From positions 186,001-250,000 of the forward strand of contig NZ_PVMZ01000004.1 in assembly GCF_003001815.1 (NCBI RefSeq): a stretch of DNA of 64,000 nt, given 5' to 3'. Below the pieces are notes generated by a model. That model worked only from the letters and a program-made list of their open reading frames with translations. It did no database searches and was not told the DNA's origin. Shown in pieces: positions 9,496 through 17,905 of the stretch. A program made the translations under genes and the position numbers. Source of the DNA: Actinoplanes italicus. Lineage in GTDB: Bacteria; Actinomycetota; Actinomycetes; Mycobacteriales; Micromonosporaceae. Position 1 is the stretch's first letter. Each line of letters begins with the position of its first letter.

Positions 9496-10266
9496 ATGGA
9501 GATCTCACCTGTCTGGCGGGTGCCGCGGCTGTGGCGGCTGCTGCTCGTCCTCGCGCGGATCGTGGTGTTCCCGCTGGCCCGGCTGCGCGTCACCGGCAGC
9601 CTGCCGCCGCAGCTGCGCGGCGGGCCGGTGATCCTGGCGGCCAACCACATCAGCCCGGTCGACCCGGTCATCCTGATGGCCGCCTGCCACCGGGTGGGGA
9701 TCGCGCCGCGGTTCATGGCCACCGGAGGGGTGTTCCGCACCCCGGTCGTCGGCGCGATCATGCGGCACTGCGGGCACATCCGCGTCGACCGCAACACCGC
9801 GCACGTCGCCGACGCGCTGCCGGCCGCCGCGAAAGCCCTGGCCGAGAACTCGGCGGTACTGATCTACCCGGAAGGCCGCATCGGCCTGGACCCGTGGATG
9901 TGGCCGGAACGCGGCAAGACCGGCACCGCCCGGATGGCGCAGATGTCCGGGGCACCGGTGCTGCCGGTCGCCCAGTGGGGCACCCACGCCGTCATGCCGT
10001 GGGGAGCCCCGAAACGCGCCGGCCGGGCCCTGCTCACCGCGCTGCTGACCCGGCCGGTGGTGCGGGTCGGCTTCGGTGACCGCCCGGTCGACCTGAGTGC
10101 GGCGCAGACCGGCACGCCGGGCGCGCAGACGATGCACGCCACCCGGCTGATCATGGACGCTATCGACGAGACCCTGACGCCGTTGCGCCGCGACGAGATG
10201 CAGACGCCGAAAGTGATCGACTCGTCACGGCCGCACGACCTGTCGCGGGTGCGGCCACGGCACTGA
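9496..10266 (+). CDS. 1-acyl-sn-glycerol-3-phosphate acyltransferase (PlsC family)
   Basis: A 256-residue membrane-associated acyltransferase. The catalytic NHxxxxD box is present as NHISPVD (about residue 54), and the substrate-binding motif is YPEGRIG (about residue 125). Both are hallmarks of lysophosphatidate acyltransferases, which acylate position 2 of lysophosphatidic acid in phospholipid synthesis. A hydrophobic N-terminal segment (LWRLLLVLARIVVFPLA) may anchor the protein. The ATG at 9496 is preferred over long upstream extensions that overlap the DUF998 gene. Its last 107 bp overlap, tail to tail, with the MarR-GNAT gene on the other strand, an unusually large convergent overlap. 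Confidence 0.88.
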   Translation: MEISPVWRVPRLWRLLLVLARIVVFPLARLRVTGSLPPQLRGGPVILAANHISPVDPVILMAACHRVGIAPRFMATGGVFRTPVVGAIMRHCGHIRVDRNTAHVADALPAAAKALAENSAVLIYPEGRIGLDPWMWPERGKTGTARMAQMSGAPVLPVAQWGTHAVMPWGAPKRAGRALLTALLTRPVVRVGFGDRPVDLSAAQTGTPGAQTMHATRLIMDAIDETLTPLRRDEMQTPKVIDSSRPHDLSRVRPRH

Positions 10267-11110
10267 CCAGGACCTTTTCAAAGGCCAACTGGTTGTACGG
10301 GATGTCGCTGTACCCGCCGATGTCGTCGTATCCGCTGCCCCGGTACAGCGCGAGGGCCTCGGTCAGCCGCGGGTGCGTGCCCAGCCGTACCGTGGCGATG
10401 CCGTTGTTGGCCGCGTCGACCTCCAGCCGGCCCAGCAGCTTACGGCCCAGCCCTAGCCCCCGCGCCTCCGGCGCCACCCACAGGTGCCGGATCTCGGCGA
10501 CGCCCGGGCCGAGCCGGATCCACAGCCCGCAGCCGACCGGGACCCCCTCCTCGACGGCCAGCAGCTGGGTGCCGGTGACGTCCTCGGGCCGGGTCAGCGT
10601 CGAGGCGTCGAACCCCTCGGGGAACGTGACGTCCAGCTCGGCGGCATACCGGGCCAGGCAGCCGCGGGCGGCGGGCGAGTCCGGCGGCACCGCCTCCACC
10701 ACGACCGCGGCGGCCCGCAGCACCCGCCGGATCTCCTCCTGCGCGGCGATCAGCCGGTCCCGCTGCCCGGCGGTCAGCTCCCCGAGCAGCGCGGCGATGC
10801 CCGCGTTCGAGCGTTGCTCGAGGTCGGCGCGTTCGGTGCGCCCGGCGTCGGTCAGCGCGGCCCGCGTCCCGGCCAGCACGATCAGGCCCTGCCCGGCGAG
10901 CGCGTCGAGCTGCCCGCGCAGGTAATCCTCGTCGAGACCCAGCCGGTCACGCAGCACCGGCAGGGTGCTGCCGCCGTCGCCGATCTCGAACAGCAGCCGC
11001 GCCTGCCCGAACGGCCGGTCCTGGCCGAGGAACCGGTCGGTGAGCATGCCCAGGCGCTGGGTGTAGTACCGGTTGAAGTCACGCACCCGCGCGATCTGCT
11101 CGACCTCCAC
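10160..11110 (-). CDS. MarR-type HTH and GNAT acetyltransferase fusion
   Basis: A 316-residue two-domain protein. Residues ~1-140 form a MarR-like winged helix (YYTQRLGMLTDRFLGQDRPFGQARLLFEI, then a recognition region LPVLRDRLGLDEDYL). Residues ~150-290 form a GNAT domain with the acetyl-CoA loop VAPEARGLGLGRKLL and the terminal beta-alpha motif ALALYRGSGYDDI. Such bifunctional regulator/acetyltransferases are common in actinobacteria. The GTG start has no good Shine-Dalgarno and may be leaderless. The Ser/Ala/Arg-rich last ~30 residues overlap the acyltransferase gene antisense and look unstructured. Confidence 0.87.
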   Translation of the reverse strand: MEVEQIARVRDFNRYYTQRLGMLTDRFLGQDRPFGQARLLFEIGDGGSTLPVLRDRLGLDEDYLRGQLDALAGQGLIVLAGTRAALTDAGRTERADLEQRSNAGIAALLGELTAGQRDRLIAAQEEIRRVLRAAAVVVEAVPPDSPAARGCLARYAAELDVTFPEGFDASTLTRPEDVTGTQLLAVEEGVPVGCGLWIRLGPGVAEIRHLWVAPEARGLGLGRKLLGRLEVDAANNGIATVRLGTHPRLTEALALYRGSGYDDIGGYSDIPYNQLAFEKVLVSAVAAPATGRAAVTSRSLSASASRRGATASGSRR

Positions 11111-11480
11111 CAGCCGATGCTAGATTCCCGCCCCGATCGGAGTCAGACATATGCGCTTGCGCGGCTGCCGTCACGAAACCAGCAGCGCCGGCGCGGTGGT
11201 CCTCGACGCCCTCACGCAGCTGTTCGAGGCCCACGGCAGTGAACCGGCCCGGCCGGTGCGGCAGGCGGCGATGCCGGCAACGACCCCGGCGACGCGGCCT
11301 ACCGGGACCGCAACATCACCCTGACCCGCACCTGGACGCCGCGCTTTTTCAGGACGCCGCCGCCCGGCGCAGGCCGATGGCGCAGGCCGATGGCGCAGGC
11401 CGCCGTCATGGCGATCAGGACGACAGCGAAGCTGATCGGGTACGCCGCCTCCCGGAGCCCGCGCCCACGCGCCCCGCCGG
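11111..11480. other. Gene-poor stretch with degenerate coding remnant
   Basis: No gene can be supported here. An ATG at 11151 opens a ~57-codon frame on the plus strand that codes plausibly for ~35 residues and then turns into Thr/Pro-rich nonsense. Around 11377-11404 the unit GCCGATGGCGCAG occurs twice in tandem. On the minus strand a short hydrophobic stretch (AAYPISFAVVLIAMTAACAI) suggests a decayed membrane-protein fragment. The stretch probably holds remnants plus the promoter of the MarR-GNAT gene. Confidence 0.35.
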
Positions 11481-12059
11481 CTACCCGGCCCCGGACAGGA
11501 TCAGCAGGCCCAGCCCGATCAGCACGACCGGCAGCACGACGTGACCCCAGCGGCTCAACGTCCGGGCGATCACCGGACGGGTGGCGAAGAACCGGCCCGC
11601 GGCCACCCACACGCCGACCAGCAGCAGGAACACCAGCCCGTACACGGTCATGGCGGCCGTGCCGGCGGTCGCGAACACCGGCACGTACACGCCGATGTTG
11701 TCGCCGCCGTTGGCGAACGTCACCGCCGCCACGTCCAGGATCCCGGACGCGGCCCGCGTCTCATCCTCGTCGTCCCGGCCGCGGCTGCGCCACGCCTGAA
11801 CCCCGGCCTTGATCCCCAGAACCAGGGGGAGCAGCCCCAGGTACGGCAGCAGCCGCTCGGGCAGCAGCGTCGCCCCGAACGCGGCCGCCACGGCGACGGC
11901 GAGGATCCCGGCGAACCCCAGGTACTGGCCGACCGCGATGGTGCGGGTGTTGTGCGGCCGCCCGGCGCCGCGGGCGAAGAACAGCGCCAGGATCACGATG
12001 TCGTCGATGTTCGTGACGGCGAACAACCCGATCGCCTGCCCGACGACACCCCCGCTCAT
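11481..12059 (-). CDS. CadD-family cadmium resistance transporter
   Basis: A 192-residue membrane protein with about five transmembrane segments. AIGLFAVTNIDDIVILALFF near the N terminus and VTFANGGDNIGVYVPVF in the middle are the two signature acidic/Asn motifs (TNIDD and NGxDN) of the CadD/LysE-like transporter family. Members are linked to cadmium or other metal efflux. The ATG at 12059 has only a weak ribosome-binding site. No metal-responsive regulator gene is adjacent, so induction by cadmium is not supported by context. Confidence 0.83.
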   Translation of the reverse strand: MSGGVVGQAIGLFAVTNIDDIVILALFFARGAGRPHNTRTIAVGQYLGFAGILAVAVAAAFGATLLPERLLPYLGLLPLVLGIKAGVQAWRSRGRDDEDETRAASGILDVAAVTFANGGDNIGVYVPVFATAGTAAMTVYGLVFLLLVGVWVAAGRFFATRPVIARTLSRWGHVVLPVVLIGLGLLILSGAG

Positions 12060-12161
12060 GGGTCAGCAGCATCCCACGCCCCGTGATCACCGCGGTCGGC
12101 AAGGGTGGATCGCAGCCGAAACCCGCACCCACGGGCCAGCACGTGCCCGACGCTTGGCCCC

Positions 12162-12755
12162 ATGACGATCCCGCACCTTCGCGTCCCCCGGCTGCTGCGC
12201 CACTGCGCGGTGGCCGTGACCTGCCTGCTGCCGGCCACCGCGGCCGTCGCCCACGCGGCCCCGCAGTCCCCGCCACCGGCCGACGAGACCACCACCGCGC
12301 CGGCGCCGCCGGCGAAACTCAGCCCCGCCCAGCGCAAGGTCCTCACCGACGCGACCCGCCGGTTCCGTGACGTCGACGAGGCCCTGGCCGCCGGCTACCT
12401 GGCCACCGACCAGTGCGTGCCCGGCATGGGCTGGCACTACGCGCACCCCGGCCTGTCCGCCGGCGACGCCATCGACCCGGTCTGGCCCGAGGTGCTGCTC
12501 TACGTCCCCGGCCGCGACGGCACCCCACGGCTGGTCGGCGTCGAATACTTCAAAGCCGACGCCGACCAGGACCTCAACACCGACACGGACCGGCCGACGC
12601 TGTTCGGTCACCCGTTCGACGGGCCGATGGCCGGACACGAGATGCCGCCCGGCGCACCGCCCATGCCGGCCCACTACGACCTGCACGTCTGGCTGTACCT
12701 GACGAACCCGGCCGGTCAGCTGACCAACGAGAACCCGCGGATCATCTGCCCGTGA
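12162..12755 (+). CDS. Secreted protein of unknown function
   Basis: A 197-residue exported protein. A Sec signal peptide spans residues 1-~30 (basic start, CAVAVTCLLPATAAVAHAA, cleavage after AHA). The mature part carries conserved-looking motifs: GYLATDQCVPGMGWHYAHP, VLLYVP, LVGVEYFKAD, HYDLHVWLYLTNPAG, and a C-terminal NPRIICP with a second Cys that may form a disulphide. I recognise no named enzyme family. The ATG at 12162 directly precedes the signal peptide. Its 3' end overlaps the convergent DinB-type gene by 14 bp. Confidence 0.75.
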   Translation: MTIPHLRVPRLLRHCAVAVTCLLPATAAVAHAAPQSPPPADETTTAPAPPAKLSPAQRKVLTDATRRFRDVDEALAAGYLATDQCVPGMGWHYAHPGLSAGDAIDPVWPEVLLYVPGRDGTPRLVGVEYFKADADQDLNTDTDRPTLFGHPFDGPMAGHEMPPGAPPMPAHYDLHVWLYLTNPAGQLTNENPRIICP

Positions 12756-13491
12756 GCACGTCCAGGTCCCGTTCGGCGTACAGCCGGTGCTCCCAATGCT
12801 CGTTGATCACCGCGCCGAGGCAGCGGGTCACCGCGAAACTCTCCGGCTCGGGATAGCCGGGCTCGGTCACCGGCGTCGTCGACGACCGCAGCTGCTCGTC
12901 GGTGAGCCCGGCGAGCAGCTCCCGGACCCGCGCCACCCGCCCCGCACGGACCGCCAGCACCTCGTCGAGCGACGGCTGGATCCGCCGGTCGCGGGGCAGG
13001 CCCGGCAGCTCGGGCATCTCGTCGTGCGGCAGGTCCGTCGGATGCCACGGCGCCGGCTCACCCAGCACCGCCCGCAGCGCCCACGCCGCCGTGCCGAAGT
13101 TCAGATGCCGCAGCGTCTCGACGAACGACCACTCACCGTCGACCCGCTCGTGCAGCAGCGTGGCGTCCAGCCCCCGTGCCCGGGCGATCGTGGCCGCCCA
13201 CAGCTGCTCCAGAATCGCCCACGCCTCGCGGTAGCCGTCGGCGTCGACCGGGCGCATCTTCGCCCGCTGAGGATGGATCCGGTCGAGTTCGGCCTCCACC
13301 AGCGGCACCACGTCGACACCGTTGAGCCGCACGTCACGCAGCATGCCACTGATGTCGACGCCGACCGCCCACGCGTCGGTGATCTTCACGCCGGCCAGGT
13401 CGACGGCATGCATCCGCGCCCCGCGCAGCGACACCATCCGGAACCGCGCCCCACTCAAGTCCTGATCTTCGAAAGTGTGTTCGGTCACCAC
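12742..13491 (-). CDS. DinB-like protein with N-terminal pentapeptide-type repeats
   Basis: A 249-residue protein. Residues ~1-55 have pentapeptide-like periodicity (LSGARFRMVSLRGARM, then VDISGMLRDV). Residues ~75-240 form a DinB-type four-helix bundle with the motif HERVDGEWSFVETLRHL, and His-rich segments (RHLNFG, NEHWEHRLYAERDLD) that in this superfamily often bind metal. A clear paralogue sits at 39180-39944. The function of this architecture is unknown. Two in-frame GTG codons begin the gene; an 8-bp inverted repeat (CACGACAG at 13489, CTGTCGTG at 13531) covers the start and could be an operator. Confidence 0.78.
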   Translation of the reverse strand: MVTEHTFEDQDLSGARFRMVSLRGARMHAVDLAGVKITDAWAVGVDISGMLRDVRLNGVDVVPLVEAELDRIHPQRAKMRPVDADGYREAWAILEQLWAATIARARGLDATLLHERVDGEWSFVETLRHLNFGTAAWALRAVLGEPAPWHPTDLPHDEMPELPGLPRDRRIQPSLDEVLAVRAGRVARVRELLAGLTDEQLRSSTTPVTEPGYPEPESFAVTRCLGAVINEHWEHRLYAERDLDVLTGR

Positions 13492-13570
13492 GACAGCCTG
13501 CCCGCCTGCGCCCGGATCGTCGAGTGGCTACTGTCGTGCAGATGGCGCCGGGAAAAGCCCCGGCATCGCC

Positions 13571-13613
13571 CCGGACGAGTTGCGTGTCGTACCCGGCCTG
13601 ACAAGACGACCGC
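13571..13613 (+). promoter_or_regulatory. Guanidine-III (ykkC-III) riboswitch
   Basis: The sequence CCGGACGAG at 13571 followed by TACCCGG and ACAAGACGAC matches the guanidine-III riboswitch class, known structurally from Thermobifida fusca, almost base for base in its conserved parts. CCGG (13571-13574) pairs with CCGG (13593-13596). GTCGT (13586-13590) pairs with ACGAC (13606-13610), extended by GCG/CGC, forming the pseudoknot. One pair differs from the T. fusca sequence I recall by a compensatory C-G to U-A change. It ends four bases before the Shine-Dalgarno GAGG (13618-13621) of a guanidinium exporter gene, so translational control by guanidine is expected. Confidence 0.9.
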
Positions 13614-13630
13614 CCACGAGGTGATCTGTC

Positions 13631-13945
13631 ATGGCCTGGCTCGTTCTCATCGTCTCCGGCCTGCTCGAGACCGTCTGGGCGATCGCCCTGGACCGCAGCG
13701 CCGGCTTCACCCGCCCCGCACCGACCGTGGTGTTCGGCACCGCCCTGGTGCTGAGCATGGCCGGCCTCGGCTACGCGCTGCGCACCATCCCGGTCGGCAC
13801 CGGATACGCCGTGTGGGTCGGCATCGGCGCTGTCGGCACCGCCCTGGTCGGCATGATCGCCCTCAACGAGCCGGCCAGCCTGCCGCGCATCGTCTGCCTG
13901 CTGCTCGTGCTCGCCGGTGTCGCCGGGCTCAAGTACTTCCACTAG
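13631..13945 (+). CDS. sugE: Small multidrug resistance family guanidinium exporter (Gdx/SugE)
   Basis: A 104-residue protein with four transmembrane helices, the standard SMR length. Glu13 in LIVSGLLETVWAIALD is the essential TM1 carboxylate. The TM2-TM3 region GLGYALRTIPVGTGYAVWVGIGAVGT is typical of the SugE/Gdx subtype, which exchanges guanidinium for protons. The ATG at 13631 is preceded by GAGG and, just upstream, by a guanidine-III riboswitch, which settles the substrate assignment better than the protein alone. It works as an antiparallel dimer in the family; no second SMR gene is adjacent. Confidence 0.93.
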   Translation: MAWLVLIVSGLLETVWAIALDRSAGFTRPAPTVVFGTALVLSMAGLGYALRTIPVGTGYAVWVGIGAVGTALVGMIALNEPASLPRIVCLLLVLAGVAGLKYFH

Positions 13946-13974
13946 AAGCCCGGCGCCACGCCCACCGGGGGAAG

Positions 13975-14688
13975 TCAGCCCGCCTCGCCGAGCTCGGCCA
14001 GGCGGGCCTCCACCTCGGCCAGCTGCTCCCGCAGCCGCTGCGCCTGCTGCTCGGCCTCGGCCCGTTCCGCGGCCATGATCTGATCGACCGCCTCCTGCAC
14101 CCCCGGCATGTCGATCAGCGACACCATCCTCAACGCCTCCGCCGGACGGATCACATAGGGCCGGGCCAGCGCCTTGGCACCCTGATTGGCCGCGATCGTC
14201 CACTCACCCTCGGCGTAGGCCAGCGTCACCGTCAGGCTCGGCGACGGTTTCGCCTTGGCCGGCCGGGCCGCCTTGCGTGCGGGCGCGGCCTCGCCGGCCT
14301 CCTTCGGATTGACCACGACTTCCTCACTCTTACGCGGGGCGGGCGGTTTCGGCGGCAACGGCTTGTCGATCATGAACTCGGGGCCGGACAGCACCGGCTC
14401 GACCGGCTCCGGCGCGGGCGCCACCACCTTCTTCGGAACCGGGCCCTTCGGCGCGACCCGCAGATCACCGGGGGAGAAGGGCAGCTCGTCACGCCCGAAC
14501 TTGACCACCACCCACTCATCCGACACCGCCGGATCCTCCAGGCCGATCACCTGACCGATCTGCCCGGAGATCTGCCCCGCCGACTCGGTGAACTGCACCC
14601 GCGGCTTACGCCCGGCCGCCAGCGCCTCCCGGAACTGCTGCAGCTCCTGCTCGGACAGCCCACCGGTCTCCACGCCTGCCGCCGTCAT
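13975..14688 (-). CDS. Conserved hypothetical protein with C-terminal coiled coil
   Basis: A 237-residue cytoplasmic protein of unknown function. The N-terminal ~70 residues (ISGQIGQVIGLEDPAVSDEW, VVVKFGRDELPFSPGDL) look like a small beta-barrel (SH3/KOW-like). A Pro/Lys/Ala-rich linker follows (~residues 80-145), then a short domain, then a charged coiled coil (EAVDQIMAAERAEAEQQAQRL, AEVEARLAEL) to the C terminus. No signal peptide or membrane segment. An ATG at 14688 follows a GTG at 14691; either could start. It is the last gene of a minus-strand run, 87 bp after the VOC gene. Confidence 0.7.
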   Translation of the reverse strand: MTAAGVETGGLSEQELQQFREALAAGRKPRVQFTESAGQISGQIGQVIGLEDPAVSDEWVVVKFGRDELPFSPGDLRVAPKGPVPKKVVAPAPEPVEPVLSGPEFMIDKPLPPKPPAPRKSEEVVVNPKEAGEAAPARKAARPAKAKPSPSLTVTLAYAEGEWTIAANQGAKALARPYVIRPAEALRMVSLIDMPGVQEAVDQIMAAERAEAEQQAQRLREQLAEVEARLAELGEAG

Positions 14689-14775
14689 CACCCCACCACC
14701 TTCGTACGTTTGTATGAGAGCGGGTCCTTTCTACCAGCACCCACCGACAACAACCTCCCCGCCACACCGAAGTGA

Positions 14776-15480
14776 TCATGAAGGGTTCGGCGACCGCCCC
14801 GTCACGCAGTACTCCCGCCCCGCCGGATCGGCCAGCGTCGTCCAATCACCCGGCACCCGCCGCACCACCCGAGCACCCAGCCCCACATGCCGCGCCACCT
14901 CGGCATCCACGTCATCACACGCCAGATCCACATGAACCCCCGGCACACCCGGCCCGATCCGCTGCAACATCAGCCGCACCGCCATCCCCGCCGGACCCCG
15001 CAAGAAGGAGAACTCCGGCAGATCCGTCGCCCGCAGACCCCACCCGGTCACCGCGGTCCAGAACGCGGCCTCCCGCTCGTACACCGCATCGGGGATGTCC
15101 AGACACACCTGGTCCACCACACTGTGCGACCAGCCCGGCCGCTGCGCCTCGCCCTCCCACGACACCAGACAGAACGCGATCCCCGCCGGCGACCGCAACA
15201 CCACCAGCCCCGGCTCGGCGAACGTGACCCGCGCACCCGCCACCACCGCCAGCCGCGCCGCGTCCTCCACGTCATCGACATGCAGATCCAGATGCGCCCG
15301 CGCCGGACCGTCACCCACCACCTGCACCCGCAGACAAGCGTCCCCGGACTCCGGCAGCAGCGTCGCGAACATGCCACCACCGCGCCGCGCCGACATCGAC
15401 CAGCCCGTCACCGCCAGCCAGAACGGCTCCGCCACCCGCGACGGCGAATCCAGAAACGCCGTCACCCACCGCACCGCCAT
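14776..15480 (-). CDS. VOC-family (glyoxalase/dioxygenase-fold) protein
   Basis: A 234-residue protein made of two tandem betaalphabetabetabeta half-domains. The first runs from VTAFLDSPSRVAEPFWLAVTGW through HLDLHVDDVEDAARLAVVAGARV. The second runs from VCLDIPDAVYEREAAFWTAVTGW through HVDLACDDVDAEVARHVGLGARVV. His residues before the Asp-rich turns (HLDLHVDD and HVDLACDD) are the usual metal ligands. The substrate is unknown. The ATG at 15480 overlaps the stop of the phosphoesterase gene by one base (TGATG), indicating translational coupling in a minus-strand operon with the phosphoesterase and the HD protein. Confidence 0.85.
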   Translation of the reverse strand: MAVRWVTAFLDSPSRVAEPFWLAVTGWSMSARRGGGMFATLLPESGDACLRVQVVGDGPARAHLDLHVDDVEDAARLAVVAGARVTFAEPGLVVLRSPAGIAFCLVSWEGEAQRPGWSHSVVDQVCLDIPDAVYEREAAFWTAVTGWGLRATDLPEFSFLRGPAGMAVRLMLQRIGPGVPGVHVDLACDDVDAEVARHVGLGARVVRRVPGDWTTLADPAGREYCVTGRSPNPS

Positions 15481-16220
15481 CACACCACCCGCCCCGTACG
15501 CAACGCCGCCGCCACATCCGCACGCCCGAACCCCTCGGCCAGCAACGCCGCCGACTCCCAGTCGTACTCCACCGCATGAAACGACGCCTCCCACCGCCCC
15601 GACACGTCATCGGCGACCGCGAACCACGCATGCGGCGACCCCGCCTGCATCCGATGCGCGAACGGCACGTCATCCTCATAGGCCGGCCAGCCCACACTGC
15701 CCGGATTCACCACCAGCGCCCCACCCGGCAACCGCAACTGCCCCCGCAGATGCGTGTGCCCGCACAACAGCAACCCGAAGCCGGCCACGTCACCCAGCCG
15801 CGCCACGACCTCGTCCAGCGACGCCTCGCGCGCTCCCGACGGATCCACCGTGTGCAACAGATACTGCAGGTCGTCGCCGGGCGTACCGTGAAACGCCAGC
15901 ACCCCCGCAGCGGGGGACAGGACCGCCGGCAACGACCGCAACCACCCCAGATGATCTTCCGAGAGCACCCGCCGCGCCAGCCGGTCCGCCATCCCCATCC
16001 GCTGCGCCGGAAACGTCAGCAGCTGCCGCTCATGATTACCCGCCACCGTCGGCAACCCCAGCACCATCAACCGATCCGCCGTCCCCGCCGGATCCACATA
16101 ACCCGACAGCAGATCCCCGCAGTTGACGACCAGATCCACACCCTCAGCGCCGATCGCCGCCAGAACCGCCTCCAACGCCGGCAGATTGCCGTGCACATCG
16201 GAGATCACCGCAATACGCAT
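15480..16220 (-). CDS. Calcineurin-like metallophosphoesterase (YfcE/MJ0936-like)
   Basis: A 246-residue dinuclear-metal phosphoesterase. All core motifs are visible in order: SDVHGN (residue ~7), NCGDLL (~34), AGNHER (~60), FHGTPGD (~112) and CGHTHL (~155). The family hydrolyses phosphodiesters or phosphomonoesters; this substrate is unknown. It lies 12 bp after the HD-domain gene and overlaps the VOC gene by one base, so the three probably form one transcript. Pairing of an HD protein with a phosphoesterase suggests nucleotide or signalling-nucleotide turnover, which is inference. Confidence 0.9.
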   Translation of the reverse strand: MRIAVISDVHGNLPALEAVLAAIGAEGVDLVVNCGDLLSGYVDPAGTADRLMVLGLPTVAGNHERQLLTFPAQRMGMADRLARRVLSEDHLGWLRSLPAVLSPAAGVLAFHGTPGDDLQYLLHTVDPSGAREASLDEVVARLGDVAGFGLLLCGHTHLRGQLRLPGGALVVNPGSVGWPAYEDDVPFAHRMQAGSPHAWFAVADDVSGRWEASFHAVEYDWESAALLAEGFGRADVAAALRTGRVV

Positions 16221-16232
16221 GCGGACATCCTG

Positions 16233-16814
16233 CTAGACCGCGAACCCGTTCTGAAACGCCAATCGCCCATCCGCGGCCTCCGCCAACCGCTGCAGACAAT
16301 CGTCGAGCGACACGAACGCCGCCCACACCTCGATCCCGTCCGCGCCCGCGATCCGATCCACCAGCAGCCGCTCCAGATCCTCGACCCGCGCACCCTTCCA
16401 CACCTTGTCGGCCACGCTGACCAGCAGATCCTCCACACCGACACCCGCGGCCTGCCACGACCCGTGCGTCCCGGCGAACCGCGCCAGCCGGTCCGGGAAA
16501 CCCCGCCCCAACAGCAGCTGCCGCCCGGCCGCCTCATGCCGTGACCCCGGCACCGACAACTCCCGCGGGAACACCACCTTGCCGACGTCATGCGTCGCCG
16601 CCCCGAACACCACCGCCTCAGCGTCGAACACCACCCCCGGATGCGCCGACGCCAGCCAGCTGCTCAGATCACACGCCACGTCATGCACCAGTCGCAGATG
16701 AGCCCCCAACCGAGCCGGCGCACCCACCGCCACCAGAAGCTGCACCACCTCCGGCGGCAACTCCCGCACCGGCCCACCCGCCCCCGACAGGGCCAACCGC
16801 AAAGACAACCCCAT
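16233..16814 (-). CDS. HD-domain phosphohydrolase-like protein
   Basis: A protein of about 193 residues with an HD-type metal site: HLRLVHDVA near residue 40, ATHDVGKVVFPRELSVPGSRHEAAG near residue 75 (the HD pair plus downstream His), and SVADKVWKG near residue 135. HD proteins hydrolyse phosphate esters of nucleotides or dehydrate ligands. The ATG at 16814 is chosen because the upstream in-frame extension is unlike protein; the exact start is uncertain. First gene of a likely operon with the phosphoesterase (12 bp gap) and VOC genes. Confidence 0.78.
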   Translation of the reverse strand: MGLSLRLALSGAGGPVRELPPEVVQLLVAVGAPARLGAHLRLVHDVACDLSSWLASAHPGVVFDAEAVVFGAATHDVGKVVFPRELSVPGSRHEAAGRQLLLGRGFPDRLARFAGTHGSWQAAGVGVEDLLVSVADKVWKGARVEDLERLLVDRIAGADGIEVWAAFVSLDDCLQRLAEAADGRLAFQNGFAV

Positions 16815-16904
16815 CACCCCAACCGGCAAGCGTACGACCCCGCACACCGCCACCCGACGACACCATGATCGACATGCCGGCCTTCGAAACCGCCTCGGCC
16901 GCCT

Positions 16905-17552
16905 TCACCGCATCCGAGCAACCGGCACGTTCCTCCCGCGAACCGGTGCACCCAGCACCAGCAGACGCACACCCGCCACACACGCCCACACCCACAGCGG
17001 ATACGCCGCCAGCCGCTCCATCACACCCGGCCCGAGAACCAGCCCGGGGCGCGACAGAAACAACACGGTAGCCAGCGCACCCAGCACACCCAGACCCGCC
17101 GTGAACACCCCCGCCCGGCGGCCCGCCGCCACCAGGCCCGCGTTACCGCACACGAACAACACAAACGCCCCCAGCACATGCACGTTCTCGTTCACGTCCG
17201 CCGGAAACAGACCCGCCAACCCCAACCCGGCCGCCCCACACGCCAGCAACCACCACGCCACCGGACCCACCGCCCGCAACCGCCGCGCCAGCACCAACCC
17301 CGCCAGCACCAGCACCGACGCCACCACCAGAGCCACATTCATCGCCGCATGCCACGGCGAACACACGTACCGCGGCCGGGAAGTGTCCCAGACCCCACAC
17401 GTCACATTCCCCAAATCACTGATGTTGTACGACCACCAGCGGTAACCCGGCTCCGGCCACCCCAGGCCCACCACCACATCAGCCACCAGCAACACCGGCC
17501 CGGCCAGCACCCAACACACCGCACCGACCAGCACCAACCGCCCGAATCTCAT
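16905..17552 (-). CDS. DUF998 family membrane protein
   Basis: A 215-residue integral membrane protein with six predicted helices. WWSYNISDLGNVTCGVW after TM1 is the conserved DUF998 loop (NxSxL/YISDLG type), and AGLFPADVNENVHVLGAF matches the second conserved loop (FPxDxxxxxH). The ATG at 17552 precedes TM1 by four residues. Function unknown. It is closer to the canonical DUF998 form than the other two family members in the window. It lies upstream of the HD operon on the same strand with a ~90-bp gap. Confidence 0.83.
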   Translation of the reverse strand: MRFGRLVLVGAVCWVLAGPVLLVADVVVGLGWPEPGYRWWSYNISDLGNVTCGVWDTSRPRYVCSPWHAAMNVALVVASVLVLAGLVLARRLRAVGPVAWWLLACGAAGLGLAGLFPADVNENVHVLGAFVLFVCGNAGLVAAGRRAGVFTAGLGVLGALATVLFLSRPGLVLGPGVMERLAAYPLWVWACVAGVRLLVLGAPVRGRNVPVARMR

Positions 17553-17711
17553 GCCACCGAGTACACCAACGAGCAGTCGAACAGGCACTACACCCACCAG
17601 CCCAACCCGCGGTATGCCCAGCCATACCGCTCACACCAGCAGCCGCGCCCCCGGCAACACCAACGGAGCCCACCGATCCGCACCCTCACGGCCGTGCTTG
17701 GGATCCACTCC

Positions 17712-17897
17712 TCACCCCCACCGCGGCGCCGCACCCGCCAGCCGCTGCCCGACCAGCCGCAACACCCCCGGACTGTCCGGACCACGATCCACCAGATCAC
17801 CGACCTGGATCACCACCACATCCGGCACCCCGAGCCACGGCTGCAACGCCTGCTCCAGCTGCCGGGCACACCCGCCGACATCCCCGACGATCACCAC
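17712..17897 (-). pseudogene. Truncated serine/threonine-phosphatase-like metallophosphoesterase
   Basis: Starting at the GTG at 17897 and running to a stop at 17712, the frame encodes only the N-terminal third of a PPP-like phosphoesterase: VVIVGDVGGCARQLEQAL, then VIQVGDLVDRGPDSPGVLRLV. The reading frame stops just after this motif, where the family's GNHE motif should appear. No continuation with GNHE is readable in the other frames down to the DUF998 gene, so most of the protein is lost. It begins nine bases after the GrpB stop, so it may once have been translationally coupled to it. Confidence 0.6.
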
Positions 17898-17905
17898 CGT
17901 GCCCA

